This document shows positions 1 to 6,712 of a stretch of DNA of 64,000 nucleotides, one piece after another. The stretch is taken from positions 1-64,000 of the forward strand of contig CANQGT010000005.1 of NCBI GenBank assembly GCA_947623505.1. Reading direction: 5' to 3'. The stretch comes from an uncultured Clostridia bacterium (GTDB lineage: Bacteria; Bacillota; Clostridia; Oscillospirales; Acutalibacteraceae). Position numbers and translations under genes: made by a program. The notes below the pieces were generated by a model. The model was given only the letters and a program-made list of their open reading frames with translations, did no database searches and had not been told where the DNA came from. Within the stretch, counting starts at the first letter, position 1; every line of letters starts with the position of its first letter.

Positions 1-209
1 CTTCCTGTGAATTTTGAAACGCCATTGCAACCGCTGCATTCCGGTCTACAAACAAAATCATTCGTGTTGTAAAGGCAATTCGCACAAAGATCGACGCCGG
101 TTCTTTCAGCTGAAATTTTTGCATAATCTTCGTTTATTTCGATCCCGATAAACGCGCGCCCGTTATTGTTTGCCACCTTTCCCGTCGTGCCTGCTCCGAA
201 GAACGGGTC
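1..209 (-). pseudogene. C-terminal fragment of a DNA N4/N6-methyltransferase, open to the window edge
   Basis: Reading minus from base 209 in a frame different from the 134..403 ORF gives DPFFGAGTTGKVA, then GRAFIGIEINEDYAKIS. This is the C-terminal SAM-binding motif and tail of site-specific N4-cytosine/N6-adenine DNA methylases (D-P-F-x-G-x-G-T-T). A Cys-rich stretch (CANC, then CRPECSGC) follows, and the frame stays open to base 1, so the 3' end lies outside the window. Its N-terminal part (catalytic and target-recognition regions) is absent: upstream in this frame the reading is not methylase-like (GIDRRQR) and soon meets a stop. The fragment is joined directly to the start of a different methyltransferase gene. 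It is a remnant of a deletion or an assembly join. No activity is expected from what is present. Confidence 0.7.
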
Positions 210-403
210 GCGTTGTCGTCTGTCAATTCCGTTGCCACTTTCAAATGCCTTTCGATTTCGTCAAGCGTACAAGTCCCATAATCAAGCGGCTTGCCCGAAG
301 AATTTTTCCGTACGGATTTCTTTCCGCCCTTGCTTTGCTTCCACGGCGGATCGGCAAGAATAAGATCGTACCGGCCGGAAGCGTTGAATATGTCAACCGT
401 CAT
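134..403 (-). pseudogene. N-terminal fragment of an MT-A70-like adenine methyltransferase, truncated and frame-shifted into another gene
   Basis: The first ~65 residues match the N-terminus of the MT-A70-like adenine methyltransferase family: the catalytic DPPW motif sits in LILADPPWKQS, followed by the CTLDEIERHL helix and ELTDDNAT. In the family the next segment is a LFLW-type strand. Here the frame instead runs into out-of-frame codons of a second methylase and stops after ~25 meaningless residues. The start codon overlaps the stop of the preceding Lar-like gene (ATGA), as in tightly coupled phage operons. Full-length relatives are much longer, so the product should be inactive. The break point is near bases 207-213. 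Confidence 0.7.
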
Positions 404-921
404 TCTCCGCCACCGCCTTTGTACAGTTTTTCGTTTTCTCCGCTCCTAAATGCTTTGATCGCGGCGTTTTTTGCTTTGAACGTATCCGTCGTTTCTATTT
501 CGCATATCGGGCAACAAACGAAGTATTCCTTTGTGTGTTCGATAAACCAAACAACGGCGTTTTTGTTTTCTCCGCCGCAAAACGGGCATTGAATTTCTTC
601 TGTTACGACGCCCCGCTTTTCTTTTTCTTGTTTTTGCCCCTTCTGTTCCGTTTCTTTATGTTCGGGAAATGCGTATTGTTTTATAAGATTGTCCGCAAAT
701 CTCACGTCTTCCGGCTTAACCCGCTCGACGTGTCCGTCCTCGTATTCGATAATAGCAAGCGTATATTTCACCACGCCACCATCGTGACCCCCGACCATAA
801 GCGACGGCGCATATATTTCGGAATTGTCTTCCCATCTGTGAAATAATGCGCGTCGATCCTTTACGAAGCACGGTCTGTATTCTGATGTTTTAACGGTGAT
901 TGTACTTTCCATTTGTGCCAT
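400..921 (-). CDS. Phage-type protein with C-terminal Lar-like zinc ribbon
   Basis: A 173-residue protein in two parts. The N-terminal ~80 residues (RPCFVKDRRALFHRWED, then a region reading EYEDGHVERVKPEDVRF) look like small phage proteins of unknown function. After a charged Lys/Glu/Gln linker comes a zinc ribbon with CPFCGG and CCPIC pairs and a tail resembling restriction-alleviation protein Lar (KAKNAAIKAF). Lar proteins of lambdoid phages modulate type I restriction, but many Lar-like proteins in Clostridia phages have no tested role, so I call only the fold. The start overlaps the upstream stop (TAATG) and the stop overlaps the next start (ATGA), so translation is probably coupled. Confidence 0.55.
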   Translation of the reverse strand: MAQMESTITVKTSEYRPCFVKDRRALFHRWEDNSEIYAPSLMVGGHDGGVVKYTLAIIEYEDGHVERVKPEDVRFADNLIKQYAFPEHKETEQKGQKQEKEKRGVVTEEIQCPFCGGENKNAVVWFIEHTKEYFVCCPICEIETTDTFKAKNAAIKAFRSGENEKLYKGGGGE

Positions 922-1205
922 TACGCTTTACCGCCTTCCGGTGCTTCACACTTTTTTCCGCTTTTGCCGCCCCGTTTCCCGCGCGCTTTGAATCGCTCTT
1001 GTAAAACACGTTGCCCGATTTCCGCACTATATCCGGGACGGAAGTTTTCGTCTTCCTGCCCCGTGTATCCGCGCCGTAATTCGTTATAGATTGTTGCGGT
1101 GTTAGCACCGACAGCCTTCGCAATGTCTTCCGGCCTTTCGCCCTTTTTGTACTTCTTTTCGATAATCTTTCGCGCGTCATACGAAAGATACCTATACTTT
1201 TTCAT
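921..1205 (-). CDS. Small helix-turn-helix DNA-binding protein (IS30-type HTH), phage-like
   Basis: A 94-residue basic protein. Residues ~5-45 (LSYDARKIIEKKYKKGERPEDIAKAVG, then TIYNELRRG) form a helix-turn-helix like the N-terminal HTH_38 domain of IS30-family transposases. No DDE catalytic domain follows, so it is not a transposase. The rest is a Lys/Arg/Gly-rich tail. Similar stand-alone HTH proteins occur in prophage early regions of Clostridia, which suggests a regulator or nucleic-acid-binding accessory protein; the target is unknown. It starts with ATG overlapping the upstream TGA and ends overlapping the next ATG. Confidence 0.55.
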   Translation of the reverse strand: MKKYRYLSYDARKIIEKKYKKGERPEDIAKAVGANTATIYNELRRGYTGQEDENFRPGYSAEIGQRVLQERFKARGKRGGKSGKKCEAPEGGKA

Positions 1206-1447
1206 TTTGTTTCCTCCTTTGCTTCAAGTGAAAGCCACCATTCCGGATTGTTTCTTTTGTCCGCGTCCGGGCAACCGTCTTCGCAACTTTCCAACCCGCT
1301 CGCCCGGCAGTTTTGGCAGAAGCGCTTTTGAAATTCTTCGTCCCACGGGCCTTCTAAAATAGGAAGCCCGCGAAGAAATTCGCCCAGCGCTTGCGGCGTT
1401 GCCGTGATCTTCTCGAAATTTGTTTCTTTGCTTCCCGCTTTTTCCAT
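1202..1447 (-). CDS. Small cysteine-cluster phage-like protein of unknown function
   Basis: The ORF track begins at 1555, but the ATG at 1447 has a good ribosome binding site (GGGAGG, about 7 bases upstream) and is the likely start, giving 81 residues. The protein carries FCQNCRASGLESCEDGCPD followed by NPEWWLSLEA. A C-x2-C...C-x3-C cluster followed by a Trp-Trp motif is typical of short phage or integrative-element proteins that probably bind one zinc ion. No function is known to me. It is the first gene of the phage-like cluster and overlaps the HTH gene by 4 bp. Upstream sequence changes character toward the rpmB promoter, so the cluster may have lost earlier genes. Confidence 0.5.
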   Translation of the reverse strand: MEKAGSKETNFEKITATPQALGEFLRGLPILEGPWDEEFQKRFCQNCRASGLESCEDGCPDADKRNNPEWWLSLEAKEETK

Positions 1448-1562
1448 AAGCAAAGCCTCCCGTTTGCATAAAAATAATGCGATCGGCGCGCCCGCTATGG
1501 GGCGATCACCTTTCGCATTCCATAATACAATGAATTCTTTTAAAATTATTGTCAAAAAATGC

Positions 1563-1591
1563 TTGCAATTTGCTGTTAATTATGTTAATAT
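1563..1591 (+). promoter_or_regulatory. Vegetative promoter of rpmB
   Basis: TTGCAA (1563-1568), a 17-base spacer and TAATAT (1586-1591) lie 35 bases before the rpmB start. This is a good match to sigma-A spacing, with an AT-rich spacer. Confidence 0.6.
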
Positions 1592-1625
1592 CATTGCGTT
1601 GCAAATTTTAAGGAGGTGTTCGCTG

Positions 1626-1811
1626 ATGGCAAAATGTGAATACTGCGGAAAAGAAATGACCTTCGGTATCAAGGTATCTCACTCACACAGAAGAGCAAAC
1701 AGAACATGGAAGCCTAACGTAAAAAAGGTTAAGGCAATAGTTAACGGCTCCCCCAAAAGAGTTTATGTTTGCACAAGATGCCTTCGTTCGGGCAAGGTTG
1801 AAAGAGCATAA
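1626..1811 (+). CDS. rpmB: Ribosomal protein bL28
   Basis: A 61-residue large-subunit ribosomal protein, usual for the family. It begins MAKCEYCGKEM and contains SHRRANRTWKPNVKKV, the conserved L28 core, and a second Cys pair (CTRC). With the N-terminal CEYC pair it makes the zinc-binding (C+) form. The ribosome binding site AAGGAGG lies ~9 bases upstream. It is a single-gene unit with its own promoter and terminator on the strand opposite to its neighbours. In Bacillus subtilis rpmB sits next to spoVM; here the two are 12 kb apart. Confidence 0.95.
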   Translation: MAKCEYCGKEMTFGIKVSHSHRRANRTWKPNVKKVKAIVNGSPKRVYVCTRCLRSGKVERA

Positions 1812-1828
1812 TTATCTCGCGTAAAACG

Positions 1829-1856
1829 GCACTGAGAAATCAGTGCTTATTTTTTT
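1829..1856 (+). terminator. Rho-independent terminator of rpmB
   Basis: Perfect 7-bp stem GCACTGA / TCAGTGC with a GAAA loop followed by TTATTTTTTT, 18 bases after the rpmB stop. Confidence 0.85.
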
Positions 1857-1862
1857 ATATAT

Positions 1863-1895
1863 GAAAAGCGATATGACACGAGCCATACCGCTTTT
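1863..1895 (-). terminator. Terminator-like hairpin facing the end of plsY
   Basis: AAAAGCGATATG pairs with CATACCGCTTTT with one mismatch, flanked by T runs on both strands. It lies 32 bases beyond the plsY stop and probably works in both directions between the converging rpmB and plsY. Confidence 0.6.
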
Positions 1896-1927
1896 TCTTT
1901 TATTCTTTGATTTATTTAAAGCGAATA

Positions 1928-2599
1928 TCATTCGCCGCCTTTTTTCTTTGAACCGAGGCTGATTTTACTTTCGTTTCCTTTAATAATCCTCACAATATTT
2001 TTTCTGTGCGCGATAATAACCGTAACGGTGAACAAAACTGCGGTCACAACAAGCAATATATCACTGTAAAACAGATATATCAGTATCGGATAGCAAAGCG
2101 CGATCACAATCGAGCCGAGGCTGACCCATTTTGAAACAAGTATGACCAAGCAAAATATAACAAAGAGTATTAAGGCTATGCGCCAGTCAACAAGTATCAC
2201 CATACCGGTGCATACAGCCATTCCTTTTCCGCCCTTGAATTTGAAAAAAATCGGAAATATATGCCCCATAACGCAGAAAAATCCGGAAAATTCCTTATAC
2301 AAGATATATTCGTTTATAAGTGCCGGATCATTGGCACTTTTAAAAATAAAGGCAACGGGAGCTGACAAAATCAGAAAAGCAATTATAACTGCAAGAACTA
2401 TCTTCAGAATATCAAGAAGCATAGTAAACGCAGCGTACTTTTTGCCGTATGTGCGCAGCATATTCGTTGCTCCGGCGTTGCCGCTTCCGCTGTCCCTTAT
2501 ATCCTTTTTCGCGATAAACTTTGAAAGTATTATCGAGAAGTTACAGCTTCCGAGCAGATAGGAGATAACGGCAATCGCCGCAAATTTTAAAGCAGTCAC
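1928..2599 (-). CDS. plsY: Acyl-phosphate:glycerol-3-phosphate acyltransferase PlsY
   Basis: A 223-residue polytopic membrane enzyme that makes lysophosphatidic acid from acyl-phosphate and glycerol-3-phosphate, the first step of phospholipid synthesis. The three PlsY motifs are visible: YLLGSCNFSIILSK near the N-terminus, GSGNAGATNMLRT at ~40, and GHIFPIFFKFKGGKGMA at ~115. Five or more hydrophobic segments are present. The start is GTG overlapping the stop of der (GTGA), so the two are probably translationally coupled. The length is slightly above the usual ~200. Confidence 0.93.
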   Translation of the reverse strand: MTALKFAAIAVISYLLGSCNFSIILSKFIAKKDIRDSGSGNAGATNMLRTYGKKYAAFTMLLDILKIVLAVIIAFLILSAPVAFIFKSANDPALINEYILYKEFSGFFCVMGHIFPIFFKFKGGKGMAVCTGMVILVDWRIALILFVIFCLVILVSKWVSLGSIVIALCYPILIYLFYSDILLVVTAVLFTVTVIIAHRKNIVRIIKGNESKISLGSKKKGGE

Positions 2600-3924
2600 T
2601 TTTTGCCCTCTCCCCTTTCTCTTATAATAAATCTTATCGGAGTGCCGTCAAGCCCGAAATATTCCCTTATCTGATTTTCAAGATAACGCTGATAAGAGAA
2701 ATGGAAAAGCTCGGCGTTATTGACAAAAAACACAAATGTGGGCGGACGGGTTGACGCCTGAGTTAAATAGTATATTTTGAGCCTTTTGCCTTTATCCGTC
2801 GGCGGCTGCACCCTCGCCGTCGCCGCGGCAAGAGCCTCGTTAAGTCTGCCGGTGGAAATACGCATTGAATTTTGCGTGTGGACAAACGCCACGGTTTCAA
2901 ACAGCCTGTCTATCCTCTGCCCCGTTTTTGCTGAAATAAAAATTATCGGCGCAAAGCTCATAAATGAAAAATCATCGGCAAGCTTATTGCGAAACTCGTT
3001 CATCGTGTTGCCGTCCTTCTCAACGGAATCCCATTTATTCACGGCTATTACGCAGGCTTTGCCTTCTTCAAGAGCCAGACCCGCAACTTTGGAATCCTGT
3101 TCGGTAAAGCCCTCAACAGCGTCTATCATTATAACGCATACATTGGCGCGCTCAACCGACGCCTTGGCTCTCAAAACGCTGTATCTTTCTATATTGTCAA
3201 AGACCTTGCTTTTGCGCCTCAGACCGGCGGTATCGATAAAATTGAATTTGCCGAAAGAGTTTTCAACGAAAGTGTCCGTACTGTCTCTCGTTGTTCCGGC
3301 AATATCGGAAACGATTGCTCTGTTTTCGCCGCATATCTTGTTAATTAGCGAGGATTTGCCCACGTTCGGCTTGCCGATTACCGCCACATTGATTATTTCC
3401 CCGTTTTCCTCTTCAATTCGATTTTCGGGAAGAAATTTTACAACCTCATCAAGGAGATCGCCCGTTCCGTGCCCGTGAACGGAAGAAACGGCTATCGGAT
3501 CGCCGATTCCGAGATTATAAAATTCGTAAAATTCCGGCTGCGGTTCACCGATCCTGTCGCACTTATTTACGCAGAGTATAACCGGCTTTCCTGTTTTCTG
3601 AAGCATTGAAGCGATATCATAATCGGAAGCGAGAACGCCGGCGGTTATATCGGTCACAAGAATGATAACGTCTGCCGTTTCTATAGCCGTCTGCGCCTGA
3701 AAGCGCATCTGCTTTAAAATGGAATCGTTTGAATCGGGCTCAATGCCGCCGGTATCGATAAGCAAAAAAGTTCTTCCCTGCCATTCGCAATCGCCGTATA
3801 TCCTGTCTCTCGTAACGCCGGGCGTATCGTCCACAATCGAAAGACGCGCTCCTATTAACTTGTTAAAAAGAGTGGATTTGCCAACATTCGGCCTGCCCAC
3901 AACGGCAACTATCGGCTTTCCCAT
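2596..3924 (-). CDS. der: Ribosome-assembly GTPase Der (EngA)
   Basis: Double-GTPase protein needed for 50S subunit maturation. Two complete G domains are seen: the first begins GRPNVGKSTLFNKL with DTPGVTRD and NKCD, the second GKPNVGKSSLINK with DTAGL and NKWD, followed by the C-terminal KH-like domain. The track ORF starts at 3993, but the ATG at 3924 (MGKPIVAVVG) has a strong GGGAGG site and gives the usual ~442 residues. It overlaps plsY by a few bases. A terminator-like hairpin separates it from rpmF, and no clear promoter fits in the short gap, so expression may depend on read-through or on a promoter inside rpmF. Confidence 0.95.
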   Translation of the reverse strand: MGKPIVAVVGRPNVGKSTLFNKLIGARLSIVDDTPGVTRDRIYGDCEWQGRTFLLIDTGGIEPDSNDSILKQMRFQAQTAIETADVIILVTDITAGVLASDYDIASMLQKTGKPVILCVNKCDRIGEPQPEFYEFYNLGIGDPIAVSSVHGHGTGDLLDEVVKFLPENRIEEENGEIINVAVIGKPNVGKSSLINKICGENRAIVSDIAGTTRDSTDTFVENSFGKFNFIDTAGLRRKSKVFDNIERYSVLRAKASVERANVCVIMIDAVEGFTEQDSKVAGLALEEGKACVIAVNKWDSVEKDGNTMNEFRNKLADDFSFMSFAPIIFISAKTGQRIDRLFETVAFVHTQNSMRISTGRLNEALAAATARVQPPTDKGKRLKIYYLTQASTRPPTFVFFVNNAELFHFSYQRYLENQIREYFGLDGTPIRFIIRERGEGKK

Positions 3925-3930
3925 ATAAAC

Positions 3931-3950
3931 CTCCCTATAACTCCCTATAA
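3931..3950 (-). repeat. Tandem 10-bp duplication containing the der ribosome binding site
   Basis: CTCCCTATAA occurs twice in a row on the plus strand. On the mRNA strand this gives two copies of TTATAGGGAG just before the der start, so the Shine-Dalgarno core is duplicated. Only the copy nearer the ATG is at functional distance. Confidence 0.7.
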
Positions 3951-3978
3951 GAAGAAAGACGGACAAATTCTGCCCGTC
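3951..3978 (-). terminator. Terminator downstream of rpmF
   Basis: On the minus strand GACGGGCA / TGTCCGTC forms an 8-bp stem (one G-U pair) with a 5-base loop followed by the T-rich TTTCTTCTT. It lies ~30 bases after the rpmF stop and before der. Confidence 0.6.
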
Positions 3979-4007
3979 CTCAAAGAGTGACATTTATTAA
4001 ACGCAAA

Positions 4008-4190
4008 TCACGAATTTTTCGCGATGACTTCCTTGCCGTTATAATAACCGCAGTTCTTGCATACCTTGTGAGGTACGGTATAAGCCGAACAGTTGGGGCA
4101 TTTAACAAGCGTGGGAGCGTCCATCTTCCAAACGCTTGAACGTCTCTTATTTCTTCTTGCCGATGAAACTCTTCTTGCCGGTACTGCCAT
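4008..4190 (-). CDS. rpmF: Ribosomal protein bL32
   Basis: A 60-residue ribosomal protein starting MAVPARRVSSARRNKRRSSVW, the highly conserved L32 N-terminus, followed by a four-cysteine zinc ribbon (CPNC, then CKNCG). It follows yceD by 40 bases, the standard yceD-rpmF arrangement. The AAAGGAGG ribosome binding site is strong. Transcription probably comes from the promoter upstream of yceD. Confidence 0.95.
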   Translation of the reverse strand: MAVPARRVSSARRNKRRSSVWKMDAPTLVKCPNCSAYTVPHKVCKNCGYYNGKEVIAKNS

Positions 4191-4230
4191 TTTGATAGCC
4201 TCCTTTATTTCAAATAGAATTACTTTATTG

Positions 4231-4731
4231 TTAATCGGGCAGCTTTAAATCGAAAAGCGCCGCCATTCGCGGATCAGCTTCCTTTTTGCAGCCGCATTTT
4301 CCCAAATTCAGATTCTTGCCGCACTGTGGGCAAATACCCTTGCAGTCATCTTTGCAAAGCATTTTAGACGGCAGAAAAAAAAGTATTTCCTCGCCGATAA
4401 GCTCCTCAAGAAGAAGCTCGCCGTTTTCAACGACTATATAATCGTCGTAATCATCGCCATATGCAAGAGAAGACACAAGTATTCTTTTTATGCTGAAATC
4501 ATAATTTCTTTCAATATCTTCGGCGCATCGGTCGCAAAATCCGTTAAATTTGAATGAAACGGCAGCTTCAAAATAAACTATTCCGGCATTCTGATAAATA
4601 GAGCCTTTAACCGAAACGCCGTTTTGAATCGGAAAATAACCGCCGTACTGAAGATTTGAAAGATCTATGCCGCGGTCGATGGCGATAACCTCATTAGATC
4701 CGTTAAACAGATTAGTAATGTCAATCTTCAT
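4231..4731 (-). CDS. yceD: YceD family (DUF177) protein, 23S rRNA accumulation
   Basis: A 166-residue DUF177 protein. The central CDRCAEDIERN and the C-terminal CKGICPQCGKNLNLGKC are the diagnostic cysteine motifs, and an acidic segment (GDDYDDYIVV) lies between. YceD proteins are linked to 23S rRNA accumulation and are nearly always encoded directly upstream of rpmF, as here. The protein is cytoplasmic with a probable zinc site. The gene is preceded by a near-consensus sigma-A promoter. Confidence 0.9.
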   Translation of the reverse strand: MKIDITNLFNGSNEVIAIDRGIDLSNLQYGGYFPIQNGVSVKGSIYQNAGIVYFEAAVSFKFNGFCDRCAEDIERNYDFSIKRILVSSLAYGDDYDDYIVVENGELLLEELIGEEILFFLPSKMLCKDDCKGICPQCGKNLNLGKCGCKKEADPRMAALFDLKLPD

Positions 4732-4758
4732 CGCATCACCCCGCCCCGCACTTTTAGT

Positions 4759-4787
4759 ATTATAAATATAAGGTTAAATTTTGTCAA
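4759..4787 (-). promoter_or_regulatory. Near-consensus sigma-A promoter of yceD-rpmF
   Basis: Minus strand TTGACA (4787-4782), 17-base spacer, TATAAT (4764-4759): both hexamers are perfect. It lies 28 bases before the yceD start. Confidence 0.85.
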
Positions 4788-4798
4788 TACCAAATTAT

Positions 4799-4823
4799 TA
4801 AAAAAGGCGCGGAAAACCGCGCC
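4799..4823 (-). terminator. Rho-independent terminator after the small P-loop gene
   Basis: Minus strand GGCGCGG TTTT CCGCGCC, a perfect 7-bp G+C stem, followed by seven T. It lies 16 bases after the stop of the 4839..5255 gene. Confidence 0.9.
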
Positions 4824-4838
4824 TTAACGCATAGTCGA

Positions 4839-5255
4839 TTATATTTCCTCGCAGTAATCGAAGATTTCAACGGGCAAATCTTCCTTATCGCAGCTTATCG
4901 TAAAAATAAAGTTTACGTCGGTTGCTTCGGAAAGCTCTGAAAGCATCTCGAAAAATTGAGGAAGCTTTTCATATTCCCTGCCGACAATTTTAAACGTCGC
5001 GTCAATCAAAACATCGGTAACATCATAATTTCCGGCGCATATTCCGGCAAGAAAGCCGTAAAACGCTTTATGACCCTTAATTCTGTAGGTGTCTGTTTCA
5101 AGCAACCTTGCTTTGGACGAAATATCGTAAGTAAGCTTAGGAGATTTTTCAACGCAAACAACGTTGCCGTCCGACTCCGCGATGCATTTATTGACGCAAT
5201 CAATAAGCTTCTTTGTTTTTCCCGAACCTTTGTTGCCGATAATCAGTTTTATCAT
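4839..5255 (-). CDS. Small P-loop ATP-binding protein of unknown function
   Basis: A 138-residue protein beginning with a Walker A motif (MIKLIIGNKGSGKTKKL). A Walker B-like strand follows at ~85 (VTDVLIDATF) and a C-terminal strand reads NFIFTISCD. It lacks the extra domains of kinases or AAA proteins. Proteins like this are common in Clostridia and are sometimes loosely labelled twitching-motility or ATP-binding proteins; I know of no tested function. It follows pgi by 37 bases and ends at a strong terminator, so it is probably the last gene of a pgi operon. Confidence 0.6.
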   Translation of the reverse strand: MIKLIIGNKGSGKTKKLIDCVNKCIAESDGNVVCVEKSPKLTYDISSKARLLETDTYRIKGHKAFYGFLAGICAGNYDVTDVLIDATFKIVGREYEKLPQFFEMLSELSEATDVNFIFTISCDKEDLPVEIFDYCEEI

Positions 5256-5292
5256 TTAATATTCCTCCATGGATAATTTCATATTTATATTA

Positions 5293-6639
5293 TCATATAC
5301 CGAGTTCTTTTTCAAGTTTTTCTTTTTCATTCTCATAACCCGGTTTTCCGAGCAGAGCAAACATATTCTTTTTATAGCTCTCAACTCCGGGCTGATTAAA
5401 CGGATTTACTCCGAGAATATAGCCGGAAACGGCGCATGATTTTTCAAAGAAATAAATCAAATATCCTATCGTTTCCTCATCAATCGCATCGGCCTCAAGG
5501 ATAATATTGGCAACTCCGCCCTCGGTGTGCGCAAGCAAAGTCCCCTGCCTCGCTTTTTCGTTTATAAGGCTCATTTTCATACCTGAAAGAAAATTGAGTC
5601 CGTCGATATTCCCGTCCTGAGCGGCGATAACAAAATCGTCGGCAGGCTTATCAAATTTCACGCACGTCTCAAACATAAGATTTGAGCCGCTTTCCTGAAT
5701 GAACTGACCTACGGAATGAAGATCGGTTGAGAAAACGCAGGAAACGGGATAAAGACCTTTTCCGTCCTTTCCCTCGCTCTCGGCGAAAAGCTGCTTGAGC
5801 CATTCGTTGAACATAGTCATATTCGGCTCGTAGCAGATAAAACATTCGAGCTTTTTGCCCGCTTCGTAAAGGCAGTTTCTAACGGCGGCGTATTTTAGGC
5901 AGTCATTTTCTTTTATATCCTCGCCGTTGAGCTCATTCTGAGCCATGCGGGCGCCGCGCATAAGCGCGTCTATATCATTTCCCGCGGCGGCGATCGGCAA
6001 AAGGCCGACGGCGGTCAAAACGGAATAGCGTCCGCCAACATTATCGGGGACTACAAAGGATTCATAACCCATCTCGTCGGCAAGAGCCTTGAGCGTGCCT
6101 TTTGACTTGTCGGTGGTGCAGAAAATCCGCTTTGCGGCTTCCTCGCGGCTATATTTTTTATAGACGAGTTCGCGGAATATTCTGAACGCTATTGCGGGTT
6201 CAGTGGTGGTTCCACTTTTTGATATTACGTTTACGCAAATATCCTTGCCCTCGCAAATGGACAAAAGCTGAGTTATCATCGACGGGCTTATCGAATTTCC
6301 GATAAAATAAATCTGAGGAGTATCCTTTGCAAGAGCGTTGTAATTCTGCGATTTAAGCGCCTCAATAACAGCCCTCGCGCCAAGATAAGAGCCTCCGATT
6401 CCGATAACGATAAGTATATCACAATTATTTTTTATATAATCGGCGGCCTTTTTTATTCTTTCAAATTCCTCTTTATCATAATCCGTGGGAAGAGTCAACC
6501 AGCCGAGAAAATCTTTTCCTGCGCCGCTGCCGGAATGAAGAATTTTAAGAGCATCGACCGCTCTGCCGCTCATACCTTCAATATCTTTATCGGAAATGAA
6601 TTTTTCCGCAAATTTGGTGATTAGTTTTAATTTTTCCAA
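5293..6639 (-). CDS. pgi: Glucose-6-phosphate isomerase
   Basis: A 448-residue glycolytic isomerase (glucose-6-phosphate to fructose-6-phosphate), the length of the short Firmicutes PGI form. Family signatures include [28 protein letters not shown] (the sugar-phosphate-binding SIS loop) and [14 protein letters not shown] near the C-terminus with the catalytic Lys. The start is TTG with GGGAG 8 bases upstream. A promoter-like TTGATA-17-TAAAAT precedes it. It belongs to central carbon metabolism and is unrelated to its neighbours. Confidence 0.95.
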   Translation of the reverse strand: MEKLKLITKFAEKFISDKDIEGMSGRAVDALKILHSGSGAGKDFLGWLTLPTDYDKEEFERIKKAADYIKNNCDILIVIGIGGSYLGARAVIEALKSQNYNALAKDTPQIYFIGNSISPSMITQLLSICEGKDICVNVISKSGTTTEPAIAFRIFRELVYKKYSREEAAKRIFCTTDKSKGTLKALADEMGYESFVVPDNVGGRYSVLTAVGLLPIAAAGNDIDALMRGARMAQNELNGEDIKENDCLKYAAVRNCLYEAGKKLECFICYEPNMTMFNEWLKQLFAESEGKDGKGLYPVSCVFSTDLHSVGQFIQESGSNLMFETCVKFDKPADDFVIAAQDGNIDGLNFLSGMKMSLINEKARQGTLLAHTEGGVANIILEADAIDEETIGYLIYFFEKSCAVSGYILGVNPFNQPGVESYKKNMFALLGKPGYENEKEKLEKELGI

Positions 6640-6673
6640 AATTACAACTCCCTAAAACTAAACTTTTTGTTAT

Positions 6674-6702
6674 ATTTTACAACTTTTTTTATATTTTATC
6701 AA
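6674..6702 (-). promoter_or_regulatory. Putative promoter of pgi
   Basis: Minus strand TTGATA, 17-base A-rich spacer, TAAAAT, ending 34 bases before the TTG start of pgi. Confidence 0.5.
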
Positions 6703-6712
6703 CAGTTATTTA

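Noticed and set aside
170-592. Plus-strand ORFs over the methylase and Lar-like genes
   Set aside because: Antisense to minus-strand frames that carry DPPW, DPFFGAGTTG and zinc-ribbon motifs.
921-1205. Insertion sequence of the IS30 family
   Set aside because: Only an HTH is present, with no catalytic domain and no terminal inverted repeats.
1-1555. Restriction-modification or other anti-phage defence system
   Set aside because: Only methylase fragments and a Lar-like protein are present; there is no endonuclease, specificity subunit or other effector, and the methylases are broken.
2777-3478. Plus-strand 233-residue ORF inside der
   Set aside because: Antisense shadow of the two GTPase domains; Ser/Leu-rich reading typical of a complement frame.
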